From Phocoenobacter atlanticus (GTDB taxonomy: Bacteria > Pseudomonadota > Gammaproteobacteria > Enterobacterales > Pasteurellaceae): DNA of 44,468 nt. Below, piece after piece: positions 1 to 8,069 of this stretch. The position numbers and the translations under genes were made by a program. The notes under the pieces were generated by a model. The model saw only the letters and a program-made list of their open reading frames with translations, was not told the origin of the DNA and did no database searches. Every line of letters begins with the position of its first letter. Within the stretch, counting starts at the first letter, position 1. The stretch lies in the NCBI RefSeq assembly GCF_030764225.1, contig NZ_JASAXH010000019.1, one strand, 5' to 3'.

Positions 1-2
1 AT

Positions 3-308
3 ATTGCTGCGGGAACCAAAGCGGGTGATGCTGTTAATCTTGCTCAGTTAAATAAAGGATTAGAGGACGTGAGAAAAGGTGCAAGCAGTGGCACATCAAG
101 TGCGATGGCAGCAGCAAGCTTACCACAGGCTTATAAACCGGGACATAGTATGGTCTCTTTAGCGGGGGCAAGTTATGACAAAGCGGCTTCTTTTGCAGTG
201 GGTGTTTCATCGATTTCTGATAATGGTAAATGGATTATCAAAGGAAATCTGAATGCAAATACAGAAGGAAAAGTTGGTGTTGGCATAGGTGCTGGTTATC
301 AATGGTAA
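3..308 (+). CDS. Trimeric autotransporter adhesin, C-terminal membrane anchor (partial, 5' end off the window)
   Basis: The frame is open from the first complete codon, so this is the last 101 codons of a longer gene. The protein has a short head-neck remnant (AGDAVNLAQLNKGLEDV) and then a YadA-type anchor of about 75 residues with SSAMAAASLPQAYKPG and a terminal aromatic Trp after Gly-Tyr-Gln, typical of beta-barrel outer-membrane proteins. In this family three such C-termini build one 12-strand barrel that exports and anchors the stalk. A GTG at 69 could be mistaken for a start, but the reading frame clearly runs in from upstream. The protein sequence is identical to that at 44161-44466 on the other strand; the two DNA copies differ only at synonymous third positions and the stop codon. 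An intrinsic terminator follows. Confidence 0.9.
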   Translation: MAAGTKAGDAVNLAQLNKGLEDVRKGASSGTSSAMAAASLPQAYKPGHSMVSLAGASYDKAASFAVGVSSISDNGKWIIKGNLNANTEGKVGVGIGAGYQW

Positions 309-349
309 GATTAAGATTTAAGAATAGAAATTAAAGATTAATCTAAAAT

Positions 350-383
350 AAAATGCCCTCTTCATTCGAAGGGGGCATTTTTT
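350..383 (+). terminator. Intrinsic terminator of the first autotransporter gene
   Basis: The arms AAAATGCCC-T-CTTC and GAAG-G-GGGCATTTT pair around the loop ATTC and are followed by a T-run. The hairpin lies 42 bases after the stop codon. The same hairpin with one base changed follows the partial gene at the other end of the window. Confidence 0.9.
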
Positions 384-549
384 ATTACAACCAATATTAA
401 AACAAATATACTTGTTTTAATATTAGGTATGAAATTTGTAAGTTTTTGAATAAGTTATTTTGTATCTTTCTTAAAAAAATAACTACAAATAGTTCTCAAA
501 ATCAGTTAATATCAAACGACTATTTATTATTCAATTAAGGTCTCTTTAT

Positions 550-1311
550 ATGAAAAAAGAAGAAATTGGACACAATTTTTTAGCTCGTTTAGGTAAAAAA
601 CGTCTTCGTCCGGGTGGTAAACTCGCAACAGATTGGTTAATCGCACAAGGGGATTTTAATGAAGATAAAAAAGTGCTTGAAGTTGCGTGTAATATGGGAA
701 CAACTGCAATTCAGTTAGCAAAACATTATGGTTGTGAAATTATTGGAATTGATCTAGATGAAACAGCATTAGAAAAAGCACGCAAAAATATTACTGCAGA
801 AAAAGTTGAACATTTAGTGAAAGTAATGCGAGGTAATGCAACCAAACTTCCTTTTGAAGATAACAGCTTTGATATTGTTATTAATGAAGCAATGTTGACG
901 ATGTTACCTATTACTGCAAAACAAAAAGCGATCAGTGAATATTTTAGAGTACTGAAACCAAATGGTATTTTGCTTACTCACGATGTAATGTTAAATACGG
1001 ATGAAGCTGAAAAAACCATCACTGAATTACGTGAAGCAATCAACATTACCGTCACGCCTCTTACTAAGCAAGGCTGGGAGGAACTTTTCCAAAATTGTAG
1101 CTTCGAGCAAGTTGACTCTTTTTCTGGCGATATGACACTGCTTTCGCCTAAAGGATTAATTTATGATGAAGGTATTTTAGGTGCTTTAAAAATTATTCGT
1201 AATGCGTTAAAAAGAGAAAATTTTGCTACCTTTAAAAAAATGTTCAAAATATTCAATTCTCCTGATAAAAAATTAGGGTTTATTACTGTTCGTAGCCAAA
1301 AACTTAAATAA
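550..1311 (+). CDS. Class I SAM-dependent methyltransferase (UbiE-like fold), paralog 1
   Basis: The 253-residue protein has a Rossmann methyltransferase core. The SAM-binding strand VLEVACNMGTTAI (about 43-55) is followed by the acidic ribose-binding end of strand 2, IIGIDLDE (about 64-71), NATKLPFEDNSFDIV (about 96-110) and FRVLKPNGILLTHD (about 132-145), which match motifs I, II, post-II and the LKPGG-type loop. Motif I is unusual: ACNMG replaces the common GxGxG. The substrate is unknown; similarity to UbiE/COQ5-type enzymes concerns the fold only. A homolog of about the same length lies at 1955-2719 with arfA between them on the other strand, which suggests a tandem duplication. The start is ATG at 550; no strong Shine-Dalgarno is visible (AAGG lies 9 bases upstream). 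Confidence 0.8.
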   Translation: MKKEEIGHNFLARLGKKRLRPGGKLATDWLIAQGDFNEDKKVLEVACNMGTTAIQLAKHYGCEIIGIDLDETALEKARKNITAEKVEHLVKVMRGNATKLPFEDNSFDIVINEAMLTMLPITAKQKAISEYFRVLKPNGILLTHDVMLNTDEAEKTITELREAINITVTPLTKQGWEELFQNCSFEQVDSFSGDMTLLSPKGLIYDEGILGALKIIRNALKRENFATFKKMFKIFNSPDKKLGFITVRSQKLK

Positions 1312-1325
1312 CAACAGATTATCAA

Positions 1326-1541
1326 TTAAAAAAGCCCATTTAAAAATAGTCTATTTAGATTACTTTTAAATGGGCTTTCACCTTTCGAGAATGCTTGTTG
1401 GTGTTTTTGTTTACGCTGATAACTCCCCTTACCTTTCTTACTTTTTACTATTCGTGTTCTAAATAATGGATCATTTACCATTGCTTTAATCACGCTCTCT
1501 TTTATCTCACCTCGTTGATGAGCATAACCTATTTTAGCCAT
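1326..1541 (-). CDS. arfA: Alternative ribosome-rescue factor ArfA, encoded on a nonstop-prone mRNA
   Basis: The 71-codon frame starts at ATG 1541, 5 bases after AAGGAG; a GTG two codons upstream lies inside that ribosome site and is rejected. The protein carries the ArfA core: GEIKESVIKAMVNDPLFR (about 11-28) and the basic signature KKGKGSYQRKQKH (about 35-47). ArfA recruits release factor 2 to ribosomes stalled at the end of mRNAs that lack a stop codon and acts as backup to tmRNA. From codon 55 on, the coding sequence itself forms a perfect 15-bp hairpin followed by a T-run that runs directly into the TAA, so most transcripts should end before the stop codon. The peptide made in normal cells should then be degraded, and a truncated active form appear only when tmRNA fails. 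This design is established for ArfA in several proteobacteria. Confidence 0.92.
   Translation of the reverse strand: MAKIGYAHQRGEIKESVIKAMVNDPLFRTRIVKSKKGKGSYQRKQKHQQAFSKGESPFKSNLNRLFLNGLF
1328..1378 (-). terminator. Intragenic terminator inside the arfA reading frame
   Basis: Arms 1364-1378 and 1331-1345 are perfectly complementary over 15 bp (AAAGCCCATTTAAAA and its complement) with an 18-base loop. The T-run on the minus strand occupies 1333-1328, and the stop codon is 1328-1326. Termination therefore occurs at or before the stop. The hairpin also lies just after the plus-strand methyltransferase gene and may end that transcript less efficiently. Confidence 0.88.
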
Positions 1542-1578
1542 TTTCACTCCTTATTATTTCATATTGACTAGCCTATGT

Positions 1579-1600
1579 AGTATATCATATCCCAAAATTT
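1579..1600 (-). promoter_or_regulatory. Probable arfA promoter (extended -10)
   Basis: On the minus strand TGATATACT gives an extended -10 box (TATACT at 1584-1579). It lies about 38 bases upstream of the arfA start. A weak -35 (TTATAA) is 16 bases further upstream. Confidence 0.5.
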
Positions 1601-1604
1601 TTAT

Positions 1605-1616
1605 AAGCGGTATGAT
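1605..1616 (+). repeat. Extended uptake-signal-like motif AAGCGGTATGAT (copy a)
   Basis: Exact 12-mer, intergenic, followed about 10 bases later by a T-run and ACAAATTT. Confidence 0.75.
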
Positions 1617-1850
1617 TGTTCTATTTTTTTACAAATTTAATTCCCAATGTAGAAATTGGACATACATCACCCAATAATTAAATATAAATCAATGGGTTAT
1701 GTTAAAAATTAACCAGATATAGCGGTAACATTTGGTTTAAAATTTACAATTTTATGCTCGATTTTCTCAATAAAAATTATTAATGTATAAAAATCAATAG
1801 GTAAAAGTTTATGATTGTTCTGTATTGTTTATATTTAAGCTGAATTAAAA

Positions 1851-1878
1851 TTGACAATATGACTTAATCTAGTATATA
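1851..1878 (+). promoter_or_regulatory. Sigma-70 promoter for methyltransferase 2 - perM
   Basis: A perfect -35 TTGACA (1851-1856), a 16-base spacer and -10 TATATA (1873-1878) predict transcription starting near 1885, about 70 bases upstream of the ATG at 1955. Confidence 0.7.
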
Positions 1879-1954
1879 ACAATAATAAAAACGTTTATAA
1901 TACGATATACAAGCGGTGAGATAATAACAAAATTTTACAATATGTGAGGTTCTT

Positions 1955-2719
1955 ATGGACAAAGAAAAAATGGGATATGATTTTTTAACTCGTTTAGGTA
2001 AAACTCATTTCTACCCTGGTGGTCGAGTGGCAAACGAATGGTTAATGGCGAATGGAGATTTTAATAAAGATAAGAAAGTCTTAAATATTGCCTGTAATAA
2101 TGGTTCAACTGCAATTTATTTAGCATCAAAATTTGGTTGTCATATCACTGCAATTGATTGTGATGAAGAAATTCTAAAAAAAGCACATAAAAATGTCGCT
2201 GAAAGTAAAAAAGTTGCAGATTTAATTACACTTATTCAGGGAGATATTATTAAATTACCTTTTGAGAATAATCAATTTGATATTATTGCAAATGATCTAA
2301 TGCTAACTTTGTTACCAAAAGAGATGAAACAACAGGTATTAGAAGAGTATTTACGAGTACTAAAACCAAATGGTTTATTCCTCACTCACGATATTATGCT
2401 GGAAACAACAAAAAGTGAAGCAGAAGAAGTGATTACGGAATTAGAAGAAGCCATTCAAGCCACTATCGCACCTTTAACAAAATCTGAATGGAAAGAAACC
2501 TTTAAACAATCTGGATTTCGTAATGTAGAAACATTTTCAGGAGAAATTTCACTATTTTCTCCAAAAGGATTAATTGATTACAAAGGTTTTGCTGGTGTAT
2601 TAAAGATTATTGGTAATGCATTAAAAACAAAAAATAATAAATCTTTTATTAAAATGTTAAAAGCATTCCGAGATGCAGAAAATAAGCTCGAATTTATTGC
2701 AATTTGTAGTCAAAAATAA
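1955..2719 (+). CDS. Class I SAM-dependent methyltransferase (UbiE-like fold), paralog 2
   Basis: The 254-residue protein is homologous to the gene at 550-1311 along its whole length, including LTRLGKTHFYPGGRVANEWL near the N-terminus, the atypical motif I NIACNNGSTAI (about 44-54), strand 2 ITAIDCDEE (about 65-73) and LRVLKPNGLFLTHD (about 133-146). The paralogs differ most after residue 150, so they may have separate substrates; none can be named from sequence. It has its own sigma-70 promoter and a GTGAGG ribosome site. The perM gene follows after 21 bases on the same strand, suggesting co-transcription. Confidence 0.8.
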   Translation: MDKEKMGYDFLTRLGKTHFYPGGRVANEWLMANGDFNKDKKVLNIACNNGSTAIYLASKFGCHITAIDCDEEILKKAHKNVAESKKVADLITLIQGDIIKLPFENNQFDIIANDLMLTLLPKEMKQQVLEEYLRVLKPNGLFLTHDIMLETTKSEAEEVITELEEAIQATIAPLTKSEWKETFKQSGFRNVETFSGEISLFSPKGLIDYKGFAGVLKIIGNALKTKNNKSFIKMLKAFRDAENKLEFIAICSQK

Positions 2720-2740
2720 CCAAAAGAAGAGAAGGTAAAT

Positions 2741-3793
2741 ATGTTTGACCTGTTACAGAACTGGTATAGAAAAAAGTTTTCCGATCCTCAAACTGCTGTA
2801 CTTTTGGGTATTTTGTTTGTAGGTTTTGGTATTATCTATTTCTTTAGTCATTTATTAATGCCACTACTTGTTGCTATCGTCTTTGCATATTTACTAGAAT
2901 GGCCTATTCACTTTTTGGTGCAAAATTTAAAATTACCCCGACTAATTAGTTTAATTATTGTTCTCGGAAGTTCCATTTCATTATCTGTTTTTCTTTTTAT
3001 GGTACTGCTACCAAGTTTGTGGAATCAGACAACCACATTCTTAAAAGACTTACCATCAATGCTAAACTCTCTTAATGAATGGTTACAAACGTTACCAGAG
3101 CTTTATCCTGATTTAATTAGTTATGCAATGCTTGATTCTTTAATGGCATCATTACAACAGAAAATTTTAGGTTTTGGAGACTCATTACTTACTCTTTCAT
3201 TAAACTCCATTATTAGCATTGTAGGAATAGGCATTTACTCTTTTTTAGTCCCTTTAATGGTCTTTTTCTTACTCAAAGATAAACACCTTTTTGTACAATC
3301 TTTTCTTCGCTTTATGCCCAAAGATCGCAGTCTTGCTGCTCGGGTTTGGACAGAAATGCAATTACAAATCGCCAATTATATTCGAGGAAAATTTCTTGAA
3401 ATTTTAATTGTTGCCTTTGTCACCTATTTTATTTTACTTACATTTGGATTACGTTATCCACTATTACTCTCCGTTGCTGCAGGACTATCTGTTTTAGTTC
3501 CTTATATTGGGGCTGTTTTGGTAACTATTCCTATTGCATTAGTAGCATTATTCCAATTTGGATTATCTCCTGATTTTTATTACTTACTGCTTGCTTTTGC
3601 AATTAGTCAACTACTTGATGGAAATATTGTGGTTCCTTTCTTATTCTCAGAAGCCGTTAATTTACATCCTTTAACAATTATTATTGCTGTCATTATTTTC
3701 GGTGGATTATGGGGATTATGGGGTGTCTTTTTTGCTATTCCTTTAGCAACCTTGATTAAAGCGGTGATTAATGCTTTACCAGTGGTTGAGTGA
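2741..3793 (+). CDS. perM: AI-2E/PerM family inner-membrane permease
   Basis: The 350-residue protein is strongly hydrophobic, with about eight membrane segments: two near the N-terminus (about 18-52), one near 62-85, then after a soluble amphipathic stretch (about 90-150) a cluster from about 155 to the end. The central basic segment ANYIRGKFLEILIV followed by PYIGAVLVTIPIA and the late GGLWGLWGVFFAIPLATLIK are characteristic of the AI-2E transporter/PerM (YfgO) family. Members have been proposed to export small molecules or to act as Na+/H+ antiporters; the substrate here is unknown. The start has a GAGAAGG ribosome site. It lies directly after methyltransferase 2. Confidence 0.85.
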   Translation: MFDLLQNWYRKKFSDPQTAVLLGILFVGFGIIYFFSHLLMPLLVAIVFAYLLEWPIHFLVQNLKLPRLISLIIVLGSSISLSVFLFMVLLPSLWNQTTTFLKDLPSMLNSLNEWLQTLPELYPDLISYAMLDSLMASLQQKILGFGDSLLTLSLNSIISIVGIGIYSFLVPLMVFFLLKDKHLFVQSFLRFMPKDRSLAARVWTEMQLQIANYIRGKFLEILIVAFVTYFILLTFGLRYPLLLSVAAGLSVLVPYIGAVLVTIPIALVALFQFGLSPDFYYLLLAFAISQLLDGNIVVPFLFSEAVNLHPLTIIIAVIIFGGLWGLWGVFFAIPLATLIKAVINALPVVE

Positions 3794-3805
3794 CATAACA
3801 TTTTT

Positions 3806-3830
3806 ATGAGTAAAAAAGTAATACTCATTT
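3806..3830 (+). terminator. Possible weak terminator after perM
   Basis: ATGAGTA (3806-3812) pairs with TACTCAT (3822-3828) 13 bases after the perM stop. Only a short T-run follows, so the efficiency is doubtful. Confidence 0.35.
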
Positions 3831-3910
3831 GTTACCAAATAATCAAGGTAATCACATACTTTATGTATAATTATTCATCTACTCCAACAATAAACTCAAA
3901 CCTATTTTCA

Positions 3911-3939
3911 TTACAAATAAATAACAAATACGCTAGAAT
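3911..3939 (+). promoter_or_regulatory. Sigma-70 promoter of trxB
   Basis: TTACAA (3911-3916), a 17-base spacer and TAGAAT (3934-3939) lie 37 bases upstream of the trxB ATG. Confidence 0.65.
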
Positions 3940-3976
3940 AAACAATACAATTATAACTGAATTATAAGGACAAATT

Positions 3977-4933
3977 ATGACAACAAAACATTGTAAATTA
4001 TTAATTTTAGGATCAGGACCAGCAGGTTATACAGCGGCAATTTATGCGGCTCGTGCAAACTTAAACCCTGTGTTAGTCACAGGGTTACAACAAGGTGGGC
4101 AATTAACTACCACCGATGAAATCGAAAACTGGCCAGGGGAATTTGAGCAAATTACAGGCACGGAATTGATGAATAAAATGCTCGCTCACGCTGAAAAATT
4201 TGAAACAGAAGTGGTGTTTGATTATATTCACACCGTTGATTTATCAAAACGTCCTTTTACCTTAAAAGGGGATTCAAATACCTTTACTTGTGATGCGTTA
4301 ATTATTGCGACAGGGGCATCGGCGAAGTATTTAGGTTTAGAATCAGAAGAAGCTTTCAAAGGGCGTGGCGTATCAGCTTGTGCGACTTGTGACGGATTTT
4401 TCTATCGTAACAAACCTGTTGCGGTTGTTGGTGGTGGAAATGCAGCGGTTGAGGAAGCATTATATTTGTCTAACCTTGCCTCAGAAGTGCATTTAATTCA
4501 TCGCCGTGATTCATTCCGTAGTGAAAAAATCCTTGTGGATCGTTTGATGAAACGAGTTGCAGAAGGCAAAGTGATTTTACACACCGATCGCACCCTTGAA
4601 GAAGTATTGGGCGATAATATGGGTGTAACAGGGGCGAAAATTAAATCAACCAAAGATAATAGCGTAGAAGAAGTGAAAGTGGACGGTCTCTTTATTGCGA
4701 TCGGACATTCGCCAAATACGGCTATTTTTGAAAATCAATTAGCACTTAATAACGGCTATATCGTGGTCAATTCAGGCTTAAACGGTAATGCGACAGCAAC
4801 CAGTGTGGAAGGGGTCTTTGCGGCAGGCGATGTGATGGATCATCAATATCGTCAAGCGATTACATCTGCGGGAACGGGCTGTATGGCGGCATTAGATGCG
4901 GAAAGATTTTTAGATGCACAAGAAATAAAATAA
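3977..4933 (+). CDS. trxB: Thioredoxin reductase (NADPH)
   Basis: The 318-residue flavoenzyme moves electrons from NADPH through FAD to thioredoxin in the cytoplasm. The FAD-binding fold begins at GSGPAGYTAAIYAARANL (about 12-29). The redox-active disulfide motif CATC is at about 135-138. The NADPH fold has GGGNAAVEEAL (about 152-162) and the second FAD contact is GVFAAGDVMD near residue 280. Length and motif order match the low-molecular-weight bacterial enzyme. A good sigma-70 promoter and the ribosome site AAGGACAAATT precede the ATG. hemE follows after 22 bases, so the two may be co-transcribed. Confidence 0.97.
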   Translation: MTTKHCKLLILGSGPAGYTAAIYAARANLNPVLVTGLQQGGQLTTTDEIENWPGEFEQITGTELMNKMLAHAEKFETEVVFDYIHTVDLSKRPFTLKGDSNTFTCDALIIATGASAKYLGLESEEAFKGRGVSACATCDGFFYRNKPVAVVGGGNAAVEEALYLSNLASEVHLIHRRDSFRSEKILVDRLMKRVAEGKVILHTDRTLEEVLGDNMGVTGAKIKSTKDNSVEEVKVDGLFIAIGHSPNTAIFENQLALNNGYIVVNSGLNGNATATSVEGVFAAGDVMDHQYRQAITSAGTGCMAALDAERFLDAQEIK

Positions 4934-4955
4934 TAAAAAATAAGAGGAATAAACA

Positions 4956-6020
4956 ATGACTGAATTAAAAAATGATCGCTATCTGAGAGCCTTATTAAGA
5001 GAAGAAGTAGATATGACGCCAGTGTGGATGATGCGTCAGGCAGGGCGTTATTTACCTGAATATAAAGAAACACGTTCACAAGCTGGCGATTTTATGTCGT
5101 TGTGTCGTAATACAGAGCTTGCGTGTGAAGTTACTTTACAACCTTTACGCCGTTATGATTTAGATGCTGCCATTTTATTCTCAGATATTTTAACTGTACC
5201 AGATGCAATGGGATTAGGCTTATATTTTGAAGCAGGGGAAGGGCCAAAATTTGAACGCCCTGTGCAATCTAAATCTGACGTTGAAAAATTAGGTGTGGTT
5301 GATCCCGAAGTTGAGTTGCAATATGTGATGAATGCAGTGCGTAAAATTCGTCAAGAATTAAAAGGCGATGTACCGTTAATTGGCTTTTCAGGTAGCCCTT
5401 GGACGTTAGCGACTTATATGGTGGAAGGCGGTTCATCAAAAGCATTTACGAAGATCAAAAAAATGATGTACAGCGATCCACAAACCCTTCACTTGTTACT
5501 TGCAAAATTAGCAGAAAATGTGACCGCTTATTTGAATGCTCAAATCAAAGCAGGGGCACAATCTGTGATGATTTTTGATACTTGGGGCGGTGTGCTTGCT
5601 CATCGTGATTATCAAGACTTCTCATTACAATATATGCACCAAATTGTGAACGGTTTGATCCGTGAAAATGAGGGGCGTAAAGTGCCAGTTACCTTATTTA
5701 CCAAAGGTGGCGGATTATGGTTAGAAAAGATTGCTGAAACAGGTTGTGATGCAATTGGATTAGATTGGACGGTAAATTTAAGCGATGCTCGTGCCAGAGT
5801 AGGACATAAAGTCGCTTTACAAGGCAATATGGATCCGAGTGTGCTTTATGCAAGCCCACAGCGTATTGAACAAGAAGTTAAACAGATTTTAACGGATTTT
5901 GGACAAGGTACAGGACATATTTTTAATCTTGGACACGGCATTCATCAAGATGTACCTGTGGAAAGTCCAAAAATATTCGTTGATGCAATTCATCAATATT
6001 CACAAGCCTTTCATAAGTAA
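4956..6020 (+). CDS. hemE: Uroporphyrinogen decarboxylase
   Basis: The 354-residue cytoplasmic enzyme removes four carboxyl groups from uroporphyrinogen III to give coproporphyrinogen III in heme synthesis. The family signature PVWMMRQAGRYLPEY is at about 21-35 and contains the substrate-binding arginines. IGFSGSPWTLATYMVEGG (about 141-158), FDTWGGVLAH and the late FNLGHGIHQDVPVE are also typical. The ribosome site AAGAGGAATAAACA precedes the ATG. It sits between trxB and yjaG; the order hemE-yjaG-hupA is also found in enterobacteria. Confidence 0.97.
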   Translation: MTELKNDRYLRALLREEVDMTPVWMMRQAGRYLPEYKETRSQAGDFMSLCRNTELACEVTLQPLRRYDLDAAILFSDILTVPDAMGLGLYFEAGEGPKFERPVQSKSDVEKLGVVDPEVELQYVMNAVRKIRQELKGDVPLIGFSGSPWTLATYMVEGGSSKAFTKIKKMMYSDPQTLHLLLAKLAENVTAYLNAQIKAGAQSVMIFDTWGGVLAHRDYQDFSLQYMHQIVNGLIRENEGRKVPVTLFTKGGGLWLEKIAETGCDAIGLDWTVNLSDARARVGHKVALQGNMDPSVLYASPQRIEQEVKQILTDFGQGTGHIFNLGHGIHQDVPVESPKIFVDAIHQYSQAFHK

Positions 6021-6038
6021 TTTATTAGGGAATACAAA

Positions 6039-6644
6039 ATGAGAAATCCTATTCATAAACGCATTGAACGTTTTGAAACTTGGCAACACTTGGCTTTTAT
6101 GCTGTGTATCTGTGAGAGAATGTTACCGAACTTTCAACTTTTCTGTGATGTCGCTTATCCTAAAAATGATGAGCGGTCAGATAATGCGAAAGTTTTGCAA
6201 AATATTTTAAATCTTGTATGGGAATATTTAACCATTAAAGGGGCAAAGATCAACTTTGAAAATCAACTTCAAAAATTAGAAGAAATCATTCCTGATACGA
6301 ATGAATTTGATTTTTACGGTGTATTTCCTGCCGAAGATGCGTGTAAAGCGGTGGCTGAATTATTGCATAGCATTATTGCTGGCGAACATTTAGAACAATC
6401 TATTTTAGTGAGCCAAATTTCAATCGCAACCATTATTTCTTACTTAGAAACCTTAGAAGATCGTGAATTTAATGAGCAAGAATTAAAAGCTCTGCCTGAA
6501 ATTGAACAAGAATTAGATTTGCAGTGGTGGGTTTATCGAGAGTTGAAAGAATGCGAAAAAAGAGACGTTGAGCTGTTGCTTGAACTTAAAAATCAGCTTA
6601 GAGAGAGTGGAATTAGTAACATTGGATTAGAATTTAAGCAGTAA
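6039..6644 (+). CDS. yjaG: YjaG/DUF416 family protein
   Basis: The 201-residue soluble protein has the DUF416 hallmarks: NPIHKRIERFETWQHLAFML (about 3-22), CERMLPNFQLFCDV, a central FYGVFPAEDACKAVAELLHS and a C-terminal ECEKRDVELLLELKNQLRESGISNIG. It aligns over its whole length with E. coli YjaG, whose function is not known. It starts 18 bases after hemE with an AGGGAA ribosome site and precedes hupA, the same neighbourhood as in E. coli, so the link to HU or heme genes is positional rather than functional. Confidence 0.9.
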   Translation: MRNPIHKRIERFETWQHLAFMLCICERMLPNFQLFCDVAYPKNDERSDNAKVLQNILNLVWEYLTIKGAKINFENQLQKLEEIIPDTNEFDFYGVFPAEDACKAVAELLHSIIAGEHLEQSILVSQISIATIISYLETLEDREFNEQELKALPEIEQELDLQWWVYRELKECEKRDVELLLELKNQLRESGISNIGLEFKQ

Positions 6645-6794
6645 ATGTGATATTTATCATATTTTTTGCATTATTTACTTTGATTATTGCTAAGTTTCTA
6701 TTATCCTAAGCATCGCAGTTATGCAAAATTACTAGCTCCAATACTTAAATGAGCTTAGATTTTCTTTTAAAATCAAATTGAAGAGGATACACAT

Positions 6795-7067
6795 ATGAAT
6801 AAAAGTGAATTGGTCGATGCTATCGCTAGCGGTGCAGATCTAAATAAAAAACAAGCTAAAGCAGCACTAGAAGCAACTTTAGAAGCGATTTCTGGTAGCC
6901 TTAAAAAAGGTGAACCAGTACAACTTATCGGTTTTGGTACTTTTAAAGTAAACCATCGTAAAGCACGTACCGGTCGTAACCCAAAAACTAAAGAAGCTAT
7001 CCAAATTGCAGCATCTAATGTTCCAGCATTCACTGCAGGTAAATCATTAAAAGAATTAGTAAAATAA
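6795..7067 (+). CDS. hupA: DNA-binding protein HU
   Basis: The 90-residue histone-like protein has the full HU/IHF fold: helices MNKSELVDAIASGADLNKKQ, then IGFGTFKVNHRKARTGRNPK, whose RTGRNPKT loop at about 58-65 is the DNA-intercalating arm, and the C-terminal VPAFTAGKSLKELVK. HU bends DNA non-specifically as a dimer and organises the nucleoid. The ribosome site GAAGAGG lies 8 bases upstream. A clear terminator follows. This is the only HU gene in the window; hupA rather than hupB is chosen from the hemE-yjaG neighbourhood. Confidence 0.95.
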   Translation: MNKSELVDAIASGADLNKKQAKAALEATLEAISGSLKKGEPVQLIGFGTFKVNHRKARTGRNPKTKEAIQIAASNVPAFTAGKSLKELVK

Positions 7068-7089
7068 GTTTTATACTAAAATAATTAAG

Positions 7090-7123
7090 CCTAAAAGCAA
7101 TATCTTTGTTTTTAGGTTTTTTT
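7090..7123 (+). terminator. Intrinsic terminator of hupA
   Basis: CCTAAAA (7090-7096) pairs with TTTTAGG (7110-7116), followed by seven T residues, 22 bases after the hupA stop. Confidence 0.88.
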
Positions 7124-7232
7124 ATATTTAAGAGTCAAATTAAGAGAAGTTCATTACGTTAATGTAAGGATATTTTTTATTGATTGCGTTATAATGTCTT
7201 CAATATTTTATTTATTCTAATTTAGGTACATA

Positions 7233-8069
7233 ATGTCATCAAATTCTAAAAAACACTTAGGGCATACTGCTCGTAAACGTTTTGGTCAAAACTTTTTGCA
7301 AGATCAAGATGTTATTCATAATATTATTGCAGCGATTAATCCACAAAATAGTGATTTTTTAATAGAAATTGGACCAGGTTTAGGAGCGTTAACAGAACCT
7401 GTTGCTGAGCAAGTTGACAAATTAACAGTTATAGAGCTTGATCGTGACTTAGCCAAACGTTTACGCCATCATCCCTTTCTGAATCAAAAACTCACTGTTA
7501 TTGAGCAAGATGCCTTAAATTTTAATTTTCGTGAATATTTTAAAACGTTAAATTTAAATGAAAATAATGGTATTAGAATTTTTGGAAATTTACCTTACAA
7601 TATTTCAACACCTTTAATTTTTCATCTATTAACCTTTCACGATCTTATTCAAGATATGCACTTTATGTTGCAAAAAGAAGTGGTAAAACGCCTATGTGCA
7701 GCACCGAATAGTAAAACTTACGGACGTTTAACGGTAATGGCACAATATTATTGCCAGATTATTCCTGTTTTAGAAGTGCCACCATCCGCATTTAAACCTG
7801 CACCTAAGGTTGACTCTGCGGTAGTCCGTCTTGTACCTCATACGATACTTCCCTACCCAGTTAAAGATATTAGTTATTTAAATCGAGTGGTGACACAAGC
7901 GTTTAATCAACGCCGTAAAACATTGCGAAATTCTCTTTCTCAACTCTTTACAGCGGATCAATTGGAAGCACTAGGAATGAATTTACAAGCAAGAGCTGAA
8001 AACCTTAGTCTTGCTGACTATGTTTCATTAGCAAACTGGCTATATGAAAACCAAGATATTAAATATTAA
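7233..8069 (+). CDS. rsmA: 16S rRNA (adenine1518/1519-N6) dimethyltransferase KsgA
   Basis: The 278-residue enzyme dimethylates two adjacent adenines in helix 45 of 16S rRNA late in 30S assembly. KRFGQNFLQD (about 15-24) is the family N-terminus. FLIEIGPGLGALTEPV (about 46-61) is SAM motif I. IRIFGNLPYNISTPLIFHL contains the catalytic NLPY motif (about 118-121). The C-terminal RNA-contact region FNQRRKTLRNSL is present. The gene overlaps the convergent gene at 8059-8454 by 11 bases. The usual enterobacterial partners apaG and apaH are absent. Confidence 0.97.
   Translation: MSSNSKKHLGHTARKRFGQNFLQDQDVIHNIIAAINPQNSDFLIEIGPGLGALTEPVAEQVDKLTVIELDRDLAKRLRHHPFLNQKLTVIEQDALNFNFREYFKTLNLNENNGIRIFGNLPYNISTPLIFHLLTFHDLIQDMHFMLQKEVVKRLCAAPNSKTYGRLTVMAQYYCQIIPVLEVPPSAFKPAPKVDSAVVRLVPHTILPYPVKDISYLNRVVTQAFNQRRKTLRNSLSQLFTADQLEALGMNLQARAENLSLADYVSLANWLYENQDIKY

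Larger units (their letters stand above)
1548..1954. other. 407-base AT-rich intergenic region between arfA and methyltransferase 2
   Basis: It holds the divergent promoters of arfA and of the second methyltransferase. It also has an extended uptake-type motif AAGCGGTATGAT at 1605-1616, a short core ACAAGCGGT at 1910-1918, and a degenerate relative (TATAGCGGTAACATTT) near 1718. No additional reading frame is convincing. Confidence 0.6.

Noticed and set aside
3607..5079. Antisense frames under perM and trxB/hemE
   Set aside because: They are mirror frames of well-supported genes and have no start signals of their own.
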